Assembly: GCF_022808615.1 (NCBI RefSeq)
Contig: NZ_JAKZKS010000008.1
Span: 62,001 to 126,000, forward strand
Direction: 5' to 3'
DNA length: 64,000 nt
From: Bacillus sp. FJAT-47783
Lineage (GTDB): Bacteria > Bacillota > Bacilli > Bacillales > Aeribacillaceae
Shown piece after piece: positions 28,009-37,784 of the stretch (position 1 is its first letter; each line of letters starts with the position of its first letter). A program made the position numbers and the translations under genes. The notes beneath the pieces are model-generated. The model searched no databases, was not told the DNA's origin, and saw only the letters and a list, made by a program, of their open reading frames with translations.

Positions 28009-28105
28009 ACGTAATAAACATGAAACTTCATTCAATGGGAGCAACCCCACTGGCTCGTTTTAAGTGGGATAAAGGGGTAAATTTTGATAAAGGAGCATAA
28101 TGACT

Positions 28106-28906
28106 ATGAAATTTGCGATTTCCTCAAAAGGTGATGGAACTTCCAATACGCTTGCACAAAAAATGCGGACATATTTGCTTAATTTTGAATTGGAATATGA
28201 TGAAGATCAACCGGACATTGTCATTTCTGTCGGTGGGGATGGCACGTTATTATACGCATTTCATCGCTATAAAAGCCGGTTAGATAAAACGGCGTTTGTC
28301 GGTGTACATACAGGACATTTAGGGTTTTATGCAGACTGGGTACCAGAAGAAATCGAAAAACTTGTCATTGCCATTGCAAAAACACCTTTTCAAGTCGTCG
28401 AATACCCATTGTTAGAAGTCATTGTTCGCTATATTAAGGGTGGGAAAGAAGCTCGCTATTTAGCATTAAATGAATGCACCGTAAAAAGCATTGAAGGAAC
28501 GCTCGTCATGGATGTGGAAATTAAAGGGCAATTGTTTGAAACGTTTCGTGGTGATGGGTTATGTATCTCGACTCCAACTGGTAGTACCGCTTATAATAAA
28601 GCATTAGGTGGAGCGATTCTTCATCCATCGTTACAAGCTATTCAATTAGCGGAAATGGCGTCCATTAATAACCGCGTGTTCCGTACAATTGGTTCACCAC
28701 TTATCCTACCAGACCACCATACTTGTTTATTACGTCCAGTGAATGACGTCGATTTTCAAATTACAATTGATCATTTAACGTTATTACATAAAGATGTCAA
28801 ATCGATTCAATGTCGAGTTGCGCAAGAAAAAGTTCGCTTCGCTCGTTTCAGACCGTTCCCGTTTTGGAAACGAGTCCGCGATTCGTTTATTACTGAAACG
28901 GATTGA
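28106..28906 (+). CDS. nadK: NAD kinase
   Basis: A 266-residue ATP-NAD kinase. GGDGT is at residues 43-47, the NE motif is LNECTVKS, and [20 protein letters not shown] is the glycine-rich NAD site. It phosphorylates NAD to NADP. The ATG at 28106 gives the family start [10 protein letters not shown]; an ATG two codons upstream is also possible. AAAGGAG precedes it. Confidence 0.95.
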   Translation: MKFAISSKGDGTSNTLAQKMRTYLLNFELEYDEDQPDIVISVGGDGTLLYAFHRYKSRLDKTAFVGVHTGHLGFYADWVPEEIEKLVIAIAKTPFQVVEYPLLEVIVRYIKGGKEARYLALNECTVKSIEGTLVMDVEIKGQLFETFRGDGLCISTPTGSTAYNKALGGAILHPSLQAIQLAEMASINNRVFRTIGSPLILPDHHTCLLRPVNDVDFQITIDHLTLLHKDVKSIQCRVAQEKVRFARFRPFPFWKRVRDSFITETD

Positions 28907-29028
28907 TCAAGTACGATAGTGGATTCTTTTTGAAATTTCAACAGTCGCATTTTTCTCTGAAGCCAGGAAGACGGCACCTAAAGACTTAAAAAGCGTAAGC
29001 AATCTTCATCATAGAAAGGGAAATAAAT

Positions 29029-29925
29029 GTGAAGCCATTTCATTTATCTTGGAAAATCAAACAAAAAGATGAGGGGAAAATACTTCGTGAATTTTTACGC
29101 GAACAGCAACTTTCAAAAGCGGCATTGACCGATATTAAATTTTATGGTGGACAGATTACGGTTAATGGACAGGAGGAAAATGTGCGGTATTTGTTGCAAG
29201 AAGGGGACAATGTGACCGTCGTATTCCCAGAAGAAAAACGAAGTGACTCAATGAAGCCTGAAGCTATTCCTTTAAATATCGTTTATGAAGATGAACATTG
29301 TTTAGTCATCAATAAACCGCCTTACCTTTCTTCCATCCCATCAAGGGAACATTCAACTGGAAGCTTAGCGAATGGCTTGCTTTATTATTATGAAAAAAAG
29401 GATGTAAACCATACCGTACATATCGTAAATCGGCTAGATCGTGACACATCTGGTTTACTGCTCGTTGCCAAGCATCGCTTTAGTCATTCATTGTTTTCAA
29501 AAGAACAGCAAAAAGGTGCGATAAAGCGAACGTATCTTGCAGTCGTTCACGGTGTTTTACGAGAAGATGCAGGGACAATCGATGCACCAATCGCTAGAAA
29601 AGAAGATAGCATCATTGAACGAACAGTGAAAAAAGAGGGTCAACATGCAGTCACTCACTTCCGAGTCATTGAACGCCTTCCAGATAAATCAGTCGTTGAA
29701 CTGCAATTAGAAACAGGTCGAACACACCAAATCCGTGTACATATGTCACATATTGGCCATCCGCTATGTGGTGATACATTATACGGAGGTTTAGCAGAAG
29801 AAATTGATCGCCAAGCACTTCATAGTGAAAAATTAGCGTTTTATCATCCACTATTAAAAAAGCAACTATCATTTAGAAGCCCAATGCCAATCGATATGAA
29901 AAGAATCGTAAAAAACCATGCATGA
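29029..29925 (+). CDS. yjbO: RluD-type RNA pseudouridine synthase YjbO
   Basis: A 298-residue pseudouridine synthase with an N-terminal S4-like RNA-binding part (GGQITVNGQEENVRYLLQEGD) and the RluA/RluD catalytic motif NRLDRDTSGLLLVAK, whose second Asp is catalytic. TGRTHQIRVHMSHIGHPLCGD follows as expected. Substrate RNA not determined. GTG start after AGAAAGGGA. The terminator hairpin begins in the last codons. Confidence 0.92.
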   Translation: MKPFHLSWKIKQKDEGKILREFLREQQLSKAALTDIKFYGGQITVNGQEENVRYLLQEGDNVTVVFPEEKRSDSMKPEAIPLNIVYEDEHCLVINKPPYLSSIPSREHSTGSLANGLLYYYEKKDVNHTVHIVNRLDRDTSGLLLVAKHRFSHSLFSKEQQKGAIKRTYLAVVHGVLREDAGTIDAPIARKEDSIIERTVKKEGQHAVTHFRVIERLPDKSVVELQLETGRTHQIRVHMSHIGHPLCGDTLYGGLAEEIDRQALHSEKLAFYHPLLKKQLSFRSPMPIDMKRIVKNHA

Positions 29926-29948
29926 AAAATGATGATGCATGGTTTTTT
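29911..29948 (+). terminator. Terminator overlapping the yjbO stop
   Basis: A perfect 13-bp stem AAAAACCATGCAT/ATGCATGGTTTTT with the stop codon in its 5' arm is followed by T residues. Confidence 0.92.
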
Positions 29949-29973
29949 ACTGATAATGGAGATACTGATTGTG

Positions 29974-30708
29974 TCAATCCAGTTTTCGAAACTTCTCCGC
30001 TACGTAAGGCATTGTCGACGGGACAGAGACGATTTCCTTTTCCGGATAACGAAAGGCTGTTAATTGATTACCGAAAACACAACCTGTATCAATGTTGACG
30101 GTATTATTAATGATGCGTGGTTTCATGACAGGTGTGTGTCCATAAACGATGAAAGCCTCTCCTTTATAAAGCTTTGCCCAATCTCTTCTTTCAGGTGTTC
30201 CATCTGGATTCGTTTTTCCCGTAATGTCACCATATAACACAAATGTTTTCACTTTTGATCCCTTTTTTCCGATATAGTCCTCACGAATCCCCGCGTGAGC
30301 AACGACCAACCTTCCGTTATCAAGCACCGCATAAAGAGGAGCATTCTCGTAAAGTGACATAAATTTTTTTCGCATATCTTGTTGTTTATTTCGGTCTAAT
30401 TGTTCATATTCAGCAACGGTTGTTTCCAATCCGTGTGCAATTTTAACGGGATTTCCAAGAAAGAAGCGATATAGTTTGTTACAATGATTTCCTGGGACAT
30501 AGTGCCCGTGCTTTTCGTTAATCACTCGATAAACAACGTCAATGACTTTTAGAGACTCGGGACCACGATCGGCTAAATCTCCTACAAACACTAATTTCCT
30601 TCCTTCTGAATGGGTGGGAATCCCATCTTTCCATTGAAACCCTAGTCGTACGGTTAATTCTTTAAACTCTTGAAAGCATCCGTGAATGTCTCCAATAATG
30701 TCAAACAT
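29974..30708 (-). CDS. prpE: Bis(5'-nucleosyl)-tetraphosphatase PrpE
   Basis: A 244-residue calcineurin-like phosphoesterase. The metal motifs are in order: GDIHG (residues 6-10), GDLADRGP (about 43) and GNH (about 74), with later AHAGI and YGHTP. PrpE hydrolyses Ap4A asymmetrically and can act as a phosphatase linked to spore germination in B. subtilis. AAAGGAGATC precedes the ATG. It is convergent to yjbO. Confidence 0.93.
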   Translation of the reverse strand: MFDIIGDIHGCFQEFKELTVRLGFQWKDGIPTHSEGRKLVFVGDLADRGPESLKVIDVVYRVINEKHGHYVPGNHCNKLYRFFLGNPVKIAHGLETTVAEYEQLDRNKQQDMRKKFMSLYENAPLYAVLDNGRLVVAHAGIREDYIGKKGSKVKTFVLYGDITGKTNPDGTPERRDWAKLYKGEAFIVYGHTPVMKPRIINNTVNIDTGCVFGNQLTAFRYPEKEIVSVPSTMPYVAEKFRKLD

Positions 30709-30813
30709 GTTTGATCTCCTTTAGGAAATATTTCCTTTTTATCATATCAAAGGAAAGTTAAAGAATGAAGTTTCAGAGTAAAGAAGCAAGGGAATTGCAA
30801 CTCTATATAATAA

Positions 30814-30885
30814 AAGGATGTTTCAGTCGCTTTGGAATTTTCCGTCTTTTTTTAAGTAGATAAAATTTTTCCATCCTTTAGCGAC
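30814..30885 (+). promoter_or_regulatory. Possible pseudoknot in the mgtE upstream region
   Basis: AAAGGATG (30814-30821) can pair with CATCCTTT (30872-30879). GTCGCT (30827-30832) can pair with AGCGAC (30880-30885). The pairings interlock as in an H-type pseudoknot, with both 3' arms contiguous. The 340-bp prpE-mgtE gap otherwise shows no gene. No M-box (ykoK) riboswitch consensus is seen. Confidence 0.35.
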
Positions 30886-31048
30886 AATAACGGTGAGATT
30901 TGCTAATATAGTAAGACAGTAATAAAGTGAATTTTTCACAAGTGGGATCATATGTCACATGAGATGACCGATAGGACTTTTAAACGAATCGAATGATTGC
31001 AAAGGTTTGATCCTTGTTTATGTGGGAAAACGTTTGAGAGGAGGGGAC

Positions 31049-32419
31049 ATGATGCCATCTGAAAAAGAGCGAGTGGAATTTGATGAAAACGTACTAGTAA
31101 ATTCGCTATTAAAGGAAGATTTGTCCACTTTTCGAGATATTTTTTTACAGCTTCATCCGTATGATCAAGCAAAATTTTTTTTAAAAATAGAAAAAGATGC
31201 TAGAATGCGTGTGTACAGTTATCTTTCTCCTGATGAAATGGCTTCGATTTTTGAACATATTGAAGAGGATGATGGGGGCTATAATCGATTTTTAGAAGAA
31301 ATGGATCCAACCTTTGGGGCACAAATGTTGGAGAATATGTACGTCGATGATGCGGTAGATGTGTTGAATGATTTGAACAAAGATCAAGTAGCAAGCTACT
31401 TGACGATTATGAATAAAGAATCTGCCGAAGAAATTCGTGAATTACTTCATTATGAAGAGTTTACGGCTGGTAGTATTATGACGACGGAATACATTGCTAT
31501 TCATGCGAATCAAACCGTTCGTTCGGCGATGAACATTTTAAAAAATGAAGCGCCAGAAGCCGAAACGATTTATTATATTTATGTCATAGATCAAGAAAAA
31601 CATTTAGTCGGTGTCATCTCACTTCGAGATTTAATTATTCACGATGATGACACCATGATTGGGGACATTATGAATGAGCGGGTATATTCGGTATCGGTTG
31701 GCGATGACCAAGAAGAAGTTGCACGGAAAATGAAGGACTATGACTTTTTAGCCTTACCGGTTGTAGACTTTCAAAATCATCTGTTAGGAATTATTACCGT
31801 AGATGACATCATTGACGTTTTAGATGAAGAAGCTTCAGATGATTATTCAAAATTGGCGGCCGTGAGTGATGTTGATTCGAGTGAACCGAATCCATTTACA
31901 GCGGCTAAAAAAAGATTGCCTTGGCTCATTATTTTACTTTTTTTAGGAATGTTTACAGCAAGCCTTATTGGCCAATTTGAAGATACGATAAACAAAGTAG
32001 CGATATTAGCTGTTTTTATTCCCCTTATTGCTGGGATGGCGGGTAACACAGGGACACAGGCGTTAGCGATTGCTGTACGTCGATTAGCAACGGATGACCT
32101 TGAACAGTCGAGTGTCCGGAAAATATTATTAAAAGAAGCGGGGACCGGCCTCATAACAGGAGCCGTTTGTGGGATCGTTGTCACCGTCACTGTTTTTTTA
32201 TGGAAACAGCAATTGTATTTAGGGTTGCTTGTCGGGATATCTATCCTTGCTACTTTAACCGTTGCGACCATTGCAGGAGCGTTTGTTCCGCTTATTATGC
32301 ACCGGTTGAATATCGACCCTGCTGTTGCTTCAGGACCTTTCATTACGACGATTAATGACATTATTAGTATTTTAATTTATTTTGGTATGGCGACGTTATT
32401 TATGAATTATTTATTATAG
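31049..32419 (+). CDS. mgtE: Magnesium transporter MgtE
   Basis: A 456-residue protein with the MgtE architecture: an N-terminal superhelical MgtE_N domain (to about residue 130), two CBS domains (about 135-255), and a five-span membrane domain from about residue 280 with PLIAGMAGNTGTQALA lining the pore and DPAVASGPFITTINDI at the end. It is a Mg2+-gated Mg2+ channel. AGGAGGGG precedes the ATG at 31049 (a second ATG is at 31052). B. subtilis carries its mgtE elsewhere, so its place here differs. Confidence 0.94.
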   Translation: MMPSEKERVEFDENVLVNSLLKEDLSTFRDIFLQLHPYDQAKFFLKIEKDARMRVYSYLSPDEMASIFEHIEEDDGGYNRFLEEMDPTFGAQMLENMYVDDAVDVLNDLNKDQVASYLTIMNKESAEEIRELLHYEEFTAGSIMTTEYIAIHANQTVRSAMNILKNEAPEAETIYYIYVIDQEKHLVGVISLRDLIIHDDDTMIGDIMNERVYSVSVGDDQEEVARKMKDYDFLALPVVDFQNHLLGIITVDDIIDVLDEEASDDYSKLAAVSDVDSSEPNPFTAAKKRLPWLIILLFLGMFTASLIGQFEDTINKVAILAVFIPLIAGMAGNTGTQALAIAVRRLATDDLEQSSVRKILLKEAGTGLITGAVCGIVVTVTVFLWKQQLYLGLLVGISILATLTVATIAGAFVPLIMHRLNIDPAVASGPFITTINDIISILIYFGMATLFMNYLL

Positions 32420-32468
32420 TGGTTTGGTGCACGAATAAGGTGTTCCTCTTCATAAGGAGGTAATGTGA

Positions 32469-34328
32469 ATGGAAAGTCATGCATCTGTGACATCGTTAGT
32501 GATTGTATTAATCGTAGCTTTTTTAACACCGATTATTTTACATCGATTAAAGTTAAATGTGATTCCAGTAGTGGTTGCCGAAATTATTATGGGTCTTATC
32601 ATCGGGAAAAGTGGATTCAATCTTGTCCATCCAGATCCTTGGCTTGAAATATTATCGACGTTCGGGTTTATCTTTCTCATGTTTTTAAGCGGCGTTGAAA
32701 TTGATTTTTCTGCCTTTGCGAAAAATAAAAAGAAAGAAGCACTTCCGAATGGAAAAGCTGCACCGAATACGTTTGCAGTTGCGATGGTTGTGTTCATCGG
32801 TATTTTCATTTTATCTTTAGGATTATCTTATTTATTTGTATGGGTAGGTTTTATTGATAACGCCTTTTTAATGACGTTGATTATTTCAACGATTTCATTA
32901 GGGGTTGTCGTTCCAACGTTAAAAGATGCGCATATTATGAAGTCTAATATTGGCCAAATTATTTTATTAATTGCTGTTATTGCCGATTTAGCGACGATGA
33001 TTTTATTAGCGGTTTTTGCCGCTTTATACGGTGGTGGCAATAGCAATACGTGGTTGTTACTGATCTTGTTTGGTGCAGGTGTACTATTGTATTTCTTAGG
33101 GAAAAGGTTCCAAAACCGTTCCTTTATTGAAACGATGTCCAAAGGGACTATTCAAATTGGAACACGGGCAGTTTTTACGCTAATTATTATGTTAGTCGCC
33201 ATTTCTGAAACCGTTGGCGCTGAAAATATTTTAGGCGCCTTTTTAGCAGGTGTATTAGTGTCATTACTATCTCCAAATACTGAAATGGTTCAAAAGCTTG
33301 ATTCTTTTGGATACGGCTTTTTAATTCCGATTTTCTTTGTAATGGTCGGCGTTGAGCTAGATATTTGGACATTGTTTAAAGATCCACAAATTTTATTGTT
33401 AATACCGTTGCTATTTTTAGCGTTATTTATTTCAAAGCTTGTCCCGGTTTTTTATTTAAATCGTTGGTATGATATGAAAACAACAGTCGCCTCTGCCTTT
33501 TTATTAACATCAACACTTTCGTTAGTCATTGCTTCTGCAGAAATCGGCAAAAAAATGAACATTATTGATGCCAATATGGCAGGTGCACTCATATTAGTGG
33601 CTGTTCTAGCAAGTATTGTATCACCGATAGGGTTCCAGAAAATTTTCCCGAAACAAGAAGTGCAAAACACGAAGTTAAAAGTATCCTTTATCGGGGCCAA
33701 TCAGATGACATTACCTGTAACGCGTGAATTAAATGACAATTTATATGAAGCAACCGTCTATCACACGCTACAAGATAAGCTTGATAAACAAATTTCAAAA
33801 TCGTTATTTAAAATTGAAGAACTTGAAGACTACTCGATTGAAACGTTGAAAAAATATAATATTATGGAAACAGATATACTCGTAGTTGCAACAGGGAATG
33901 AGGAGCGAAATGCAGAAATTGCTTTGTTTGCGAAAGAACAAGGTGTTAATCGAGTCATTGCAAGTATTGCTTCTCTTGAACTAATCGAAGCATTGAAGGA
34001 AAAAGGAATTGATGCATTCTCTGTTTTACTATCGACGAAAATTTTGCTTCGAGCGTTAATTGAATCACCAAGTGTCATGAGAATTCTTTCTAACCAAGAG
34101 ACAACTTTGTATCAAATTAATATGAACAACTATAAGTATAACGGAATTCTCCTGCGCAACTTCCCGTTTACAGGCGATGTGATCTTTGTCCGCATCTTTA
34201 GAGGAAAAGACTCCATAGTACCACACGGGGATACAGAGCTAAAGGCAGGAGACCGCCTCATCGTTACCGGTTCGCGCGAATACGTCGACGAACTGAAACG
34301 AGAGCTTGAATTTTGTGAATCGTGCTAG
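32469..34328 (+). CDS. yjbQ: CPA2 family cation/proton antiporter YjbQ
   Basis: A 619-residue protein with about 12 membrane spans of the Na+/H+ exchanger CPA2 fold (residues 1-390, starting SLVIVLIVAFLTPIILH). A TrkA-N-like domain (about 395-510, KVSFIGANQMTLPVTREL) and a TrkA-C domain (about 530-619, ending GDRLIVTGSREYVDEL) follow. The architecture fits K+ or Na+ efflux gated by nucleotide binding. AAGGAGGTAATG lies upstream. A strong terminator follows. Confidence 0.9.
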   Translation: MESHASVTSLVIVLIVAFLTPIILHRLKLNVIPVVVAEIIMGLIIGKSGFNLVHPDPWLEILSTFGFIFLMFLSGVEIDFSAFAKNKKKEALPNGKAAPNTFAVAMVVFIGIFILSLGLSYLFVWVGFIDNAFLMTLIISTISLGVVVPTLKDAHIMKSNIGQIILLIAVIADLATMILLAVFAALYGGGNSNTWLLLILFGAGVLLYFLGKRFQNRSFIETMSKGTIQIGTRAVFTLIIMLVAISETVGAENILGAFLAGVLVSLLSPNTEMVQKLDSFGYGFLIPIFFVMVGVELDIWTLFKDPQILLLIPLLFLALFISKLVPVFYLNRWYDMKTTVASAFLLTSTLSLVIASAEIGKKMNIIDANMAGALILVAVLASIVSPIGFQKIFPKQEVQNTKLKVSFIGANQMTLPVTRELNDNLYEATVYHTLQDKLDKQISKSLFKIEELEDYSIETLKKYNIMETDILVVATGNEERNAEIALFAKEQGVNRVIASIASLELIEALKEKGIDAFSVLLSTKILLRALIESPSVMRILSNQETTLYQINMNNYKYNGILLRNFPFTGDVIFVRIFRGKDSIVPHGDTELKAGDRLIVTGSREYVDELKRELEFCESC

Positions 34329-34383
34329 AAAATATGGGGCTGTCCGAAAAGTAGTATTTACGACCCCAAAATCTAAAAAAGTA

Positions 34384-34428
34384 GACCGAAAGAATTTGTA
34401 AAATCAACATTCTTTCGGTCTTCATTTT
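34384..34428 (+). terminator. Terminator after yjbQ
   Basis: A perfect 12-bp stem GACCGAAAGAAT/ATTCTTTCGGTC with a 13-nt loop is followed by TTCATTTT. Confidence 0.85.
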
Positions 34429-34452
34429 GGCGTAATGTCCCCTAATATGGGC

Positions 34453-34575
34453 CCCTTATTTTATCCCGCTCTTAACGGACAGTAAGACCCCCCTAAGTCC
34501 TGTGGATCACAAAGGCCTTTAGGTTATCCCGAAAAAAACCTCCACTGTATGAAATTTCACTTTATCCCACTCTTA
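34453..34575 (+). repeat. Two-hairpin dispersed element, copy 1
   Basis: Starts CCTTATTTTATCCCGCTC, continues TTAACGGACAGTAAGACCC and ends GAAATTTCACTTTATCCC. It then runs into a second partial start (CCCACTCTTA), so it looks like a rearranged copy. It overlaps the 3' end of the kinase gene at 34557, whose last codons come from the element. Confidence 0.8.
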
Positions 34576-35558
34576 AAATAATCTTTTAGTATAAATTTCG
34601 CTTTTTGTTTCTCTTGTTCAATTAAATGGTTGACTTCTTCTAACGACATTTGCTGAAATCGTTGTTTACGAACCATATGTTCAAAATTGTACGGAAATAA
34701 AAAATCAATCATCATCAACTTTTCTATTTGTGCCGACACAGGATGGATACGCTGATATTTTTCAAGCATCTTTATAAAATCACTCGCTTTAAACACATGC
34801 CTTTTCATATATCTTCTCCATAACCGATTCAAATCAACAGAAGGTAAATCATAATGAACATTTTCGAAATCAATAAGAACGATTTCATTATTATGGTTAA
34901 CAATAATATTGTTTGTATGAAGATCTCCATGAACTAACGTTTGGTTTTTAAACGAATGTTTCATCAGATCCCTATACCCATTTTCTTTTAAATAATGAGA
35001 AGCTTGCATACCGATTTGTAAGAAATAAGGAACTGCTTTCGTTATTTCTTTCTCTTTTAAACGTGTTGAATGTTTATGCTTTTCATGCCACTGTAGTAGT
35101 TGGATCATATATTGATCATACTTCTTTTCTCGAGTCATATACGTATGGACTTTTATTGATGGAGGATAATTCAAATGATAGGAGTGAGAATGCAACAAAG
35201 AAGCTGTCTCTACAAGAATCATTAAGTCGTCAAACCTTTTAAATGAATAAGTAGATCCTCTAATCCATTCATAGAGAGAAAAACACAAAGTCTCATGTGT
35301 AAAAGAATAATTTCCACATTTATCGCTCATTGGCTCAGCAAGCTTTATTCCTTTTTGTTTCAACAACAATTCGGTTTGAATAATAAACATTTGCTTCGTG
35401 TTGGGGATGGACAGTCCCTTTAACGCGTACATATTTCCATCTTCTGTTATCACCTGATAAACGAGACAAGATTCAGGTTCATATTTTATTTCAATCATTT
35501 TCCTTACATCTAATCCGTATCTTTTTTTGACGATGCGTTTAAGTTCATCAATGCTCAT
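34557..35558 (-). CDS. CotS/YutH-type kinase-like protein
   Basis: A 333-residue protein of the aminoglycoside phosphotransferase/CotS-like kinase superfamily. The catalytic loop H210-G-D212-LHT-NN217 and metal Asp D230 (VLIDFEN) are intact, and the late DFLFPYNFEHMVR segment is typical of spore coat CotS/CotI relatives. It probably phosphorylates a sugar or coat component. An ATG nine bases upstream at 35567 touches AAAAGGA, so the ATG at 35558 is preferred. A sigma-K-like promoter lies upstream. The last codons are inside a dispersed repeat. Confidence 0.82.
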   Translation of the reverse strand: MSIDELKRIVKKRYGLDVRKMIEIKYEPESCLVYQVITEDGNMYALKGLSIPNTKQMFIIQTELLLKQKGIKLAEPMSDKCGNYSFTHETLCFSLYEWIRGSTYSFKRFDDLMILVETASLLHSHSYHLNYPPSIKVHTYMTREKKYDQYMIQLLQWHEKHKHSTRLKEKEITKAVPYFLQIGMQASHYLKENGYRDLMKHSFKNQTLVHGDLHTNNIIVNHNNEIVLIDFENVHYDLPSVDLNRLWRRYMKRHVFKASDFIKMLEKYQRIHPVSAQIEKLMMIDFLFPYNFEHMVRKQRFQQMSLEEVNHLIEQEKQKAKFILKDYFKSGIK

Positions 35559-35592
35559 ATTGTTCATTCCTTTTCATACAGATGGAATATAT

Positions 35593-35620
35593 TATGATAT
35601 GAAGAAGAAAATGAAAAGTT
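35593..35620 (-). promoter_or_regulatory. Sigma-K-like promoter of the kinase gene
   Basis: On the minus strand AACT (35620-35617) precedes CATATCATA (35601-35593) by 15 bp. This matches mAC at -35 and CATAnnnTA at -10. Confidence 0.55.
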
Positions 35621-35646
35621 TCAACATTCATTAACGGTTCAGCGTT

Positions 35647-35674
35647 CACTTTTCATCAAACCACTCATAAATTA
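35647..35674 (+). promoter_or_regulatory. Sigma-K-like promoter of the GT2 gene
   Basis: CACT (35647-35650) and CATAAATTA (35666-35674), spaced 15 bp, match the sigma-K pattern. It is divergent from the kinase promoter. Confidence 0.5.
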
Positions 35675-35710
35675 AAAGGGAGTATTTTTGAAAAAGAAGG
35701 AGGTAATGGG

Positions 35711-36532
35711 GTGTCTAATCATGATAGGAATCTGAATAGCTCACAAATAACCATTGTTATCCCAACGTATAACCGAGCGCATCTCCTTACCAATGCTCTC
35801 GAAAGTGTATTCAATCAAAGTTTGCAAAATTGGAAGCTGCTCATTATTGATGATGCATCAACGGACGATACAGAGAGTATGATTCAATCATATATGAATA
35901 AAGACAATCGAGTACATTATTATAAGATGGAACAAAATAAAGGGGTTTGTCATGTTTTAAACAAAGCATTAGATTTAGTGGATACTGAATATATGGTGCA
36001 ATTAGACAGTGATGATTGGCTTGAAAAGGACGCTCTTGAGGAATTGCTAAAAAACATGGAACGAGAACCGAAAACAACCGCACTTGCATATGGAAATCAC
36101 AAAGCCTGTCGAGAAAGAGGGAATGGGATACTCATTAAACAAAGAAGTTTTCGTACACCAGACAAATACGACTTAATTTGTTACACACATATGTTTTATC
36201 CTCGTTTTTATCGAACGAGTTGTTTAAGAGATGTTGGAGGGTGGGAAACGTGCGATAAATATGGTGGCAGGTACATGGAGGATAGGCGAATTCTTTTTAA
36301 ACTTATTGAGAAATATGACTTTTTATGGATTGATAAACATTTGTATAACTTAAACCGCTATAACGATAAACGACTAACGATAAAAGAAAACCGCCCAAAA
36401 TATATCGAATTAAAACAAGACTTGATTAAAAAGATGTTGAAAAAATGGGGAGATGAGTTTGAACCAGAGTTCTCCACGAAGACAGGATGGTTACGAACAA
36501 AGTTAATCCCTAAAAAGAAACAGAGCACATAA
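35711..36532 (+). CDS. Family 2 glycosyltransferase
   Basis: A 273-residue GT-A fold glycosyltransferase. The N-terminal nucleotide-sugar part VIPTYNRAHLLTNALESVF is followed by IDDASTDDTE and the metal-binding DSDDW. The C-terminal part includes GGRYMEDRRILFKLIEKY, consistent with an acceptor domain. GTG start 6 bases after AGGAGG. It is the first gene of a plus-strand block with two more glycosyltransferases, probably decorating the spore surface given the sigma-K-like promoter. Confidence 0.85.
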   Translation: MSNHDRNLNSSQITIVIPTYNRAHLLTNALESVFNQSLQNWKLLIIDDASTDDTESMIQSYMNKDNRVHYYKMEQNKGVCHVLNKALDLVDTEYMVQLDSDDWLEKDALEELLKNMEREPKTTALAYGNHKACRERGNGILIKQRSFRTPDKYDLICYTHMFYPRFYRTSCLRDVGGWETCDKYGGRYMEDRRILFKLIEKYDFLWIDKHLYNLNRYNDKRLTIKENRPKYIELKQDLIKKMLKKWGDEFEPEFSTKTGWLRTKLIPKKKQST

Positions 36533-36695
36533 TTTAACATCAATGCCTCCTCACCTTTCTTAAGTCATTGATACTTTATGAAGCATCTATAGACTTTGCG
36601 ATTCAGGATAACATGAATAGCGAGTCGATGTATTTTCGGAAAAGTTTAGCTGTATGTTTCAAAATGAACAAAGTGAACTTGAAGGGGGGATATTC

Positions 36696-37784
36696 ATGAA
36701 TCGCCATGTGAAAAAAATAGGCCATGTTACGCGTAAATATCTTCCATTAACAGAAACATTTGTGCATCAACAAATTATCCGAAATAAGTGGTTTCAAAAT
36801 ATTGTTTTCACAAAAAAAATGATAAATGAGGATCGGTTTCCCGTTGACCATTTAATAAAAGTTGATAATGAAAAGGAATTACAAACAGCTTTAGAAGGAA
36901 ACCGTATCGAATTAATCCATGCCCACTTCGGTCCCAGCGCTCTTTATACATTACAGGCTAAACAATCATTAGGCATTCCAATGCTTACGTTCATTCATGG
37001 GTATGATGCGAAAAAATATCCCCTTTCTAAAAGAGAAAATTTGCGAAAGTATCATGATTTGTTTAACAAGTGTGAGGCATTTGCTGTTCCTTCAAAGGCA
37101 ATTAAAAAAGAACTCCTTTCTTTAGGTTGCCCGAATGAAAAAATAACTGTTCATCACTTAGGAATAGATGTTGATCAATTTACGTTCCGTCCTCGTAAAC
37201 TAGATGGAAAAACGATACGATTAATTTCCGTCGGCAGACTTATTGAAAAAAAAGGTCACCATCATTTAATAGAAGCACTTTCCATTGTGAAAAACAACGT
37301 TCCAAATTTTCATTTAACGATTATCGGCGAAGGGTCTATGCGTCATACATTAGAAAAATTGATCGATAAATTTCACTTACAAAATGAAATTACATTATTA
37401 GGACAACAATTTCACCATCGTGTACTTGAAAAACTAAACGACTCTCATATTTTTTGTTTGCCAAGTGTAACGGAAAAAAACGGCAATATGGAGGGACTAC
37501 CTGTATCTATACTTGAAGCACAAGCTATGGGATTGCCCATTATTTCTACTAAACATAGTGGAATACCAGAAGGAGTTGTGGATGGAAAAAGCGGATTACT
37601 TTCTAAAGAAGGGGACATTGATGAACTAGCCAAAAACTTAATCACACTTATGAATGATACAGGTGTTTGGGAGGAATTTGGTTTTACCGGACGAAAGTGG
37701 GTAGAAAAACATTTTCATGCCGATAAACAAGCACTCGAATTAAAAACTCTATACGATCGGATACTGGAAGGTGAATTCACTTGA
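36696..37784 (+). CDS. Family 4 glycosyltransferase
   Basis: A 362-residue GT-B fold enzyme. It has an N-terminal HAHFGPSALYTLQ region, an RLIEKKGHHHLIEAL donor-domain strand, and an E-x7-E motif in EGLPVSILEAQAMGLP that contacts the sugar nucleotide. The ATG at 36696 follows GAAGGGGGGA; an in-frame ATG at 36654 lacks a site. The stop overlaps the TTG start of the next gene. Confidence 0.88.
   Translation: MNRHVKKIGHVTRKYLPLTETFVHQQIIRNKWFQNIVFTKKMINEDRFPVDHLIKVDNEKELQTALEGNRIELIHAHFGPSALYTLQAKQSLGIPMLTFIHGYDAKKYPLSKRENLRKYHDLFNKCEAFAVPSKAIKKELLSLGCPNEKITVHHLGIDVDQFTFRPRKLDGKTIRLISVGRLIEKKGHHHLIEALSIVKNNVPNFHLTIIGEGSMRHTLEKLIDKFHLQNEITLLGQQFHHRVLEKLNDSHIFCLPSVTEKNGNMEGLPVSILEAQAMGLPIISTKHSGIPEGVVDGKSGLLSKEGDIDELAKNLITLMNDTGVWEEFGFTGRKWVEKHFHADKQALELKTLYDRILEGEFT

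Noticed and set aside
30709-31048. M-box (ykoK) magnesium riboswitch before mgtE
   Set aside because: The conserved GGTGAGGCTCC-type core and following helices are not found.
34334-34365. GGGGCTGTCCGAAAAGT, resembling an insertion-sequence end
   Set aside because: No matching inverted end or transposase nearby; too short to call a remnant.
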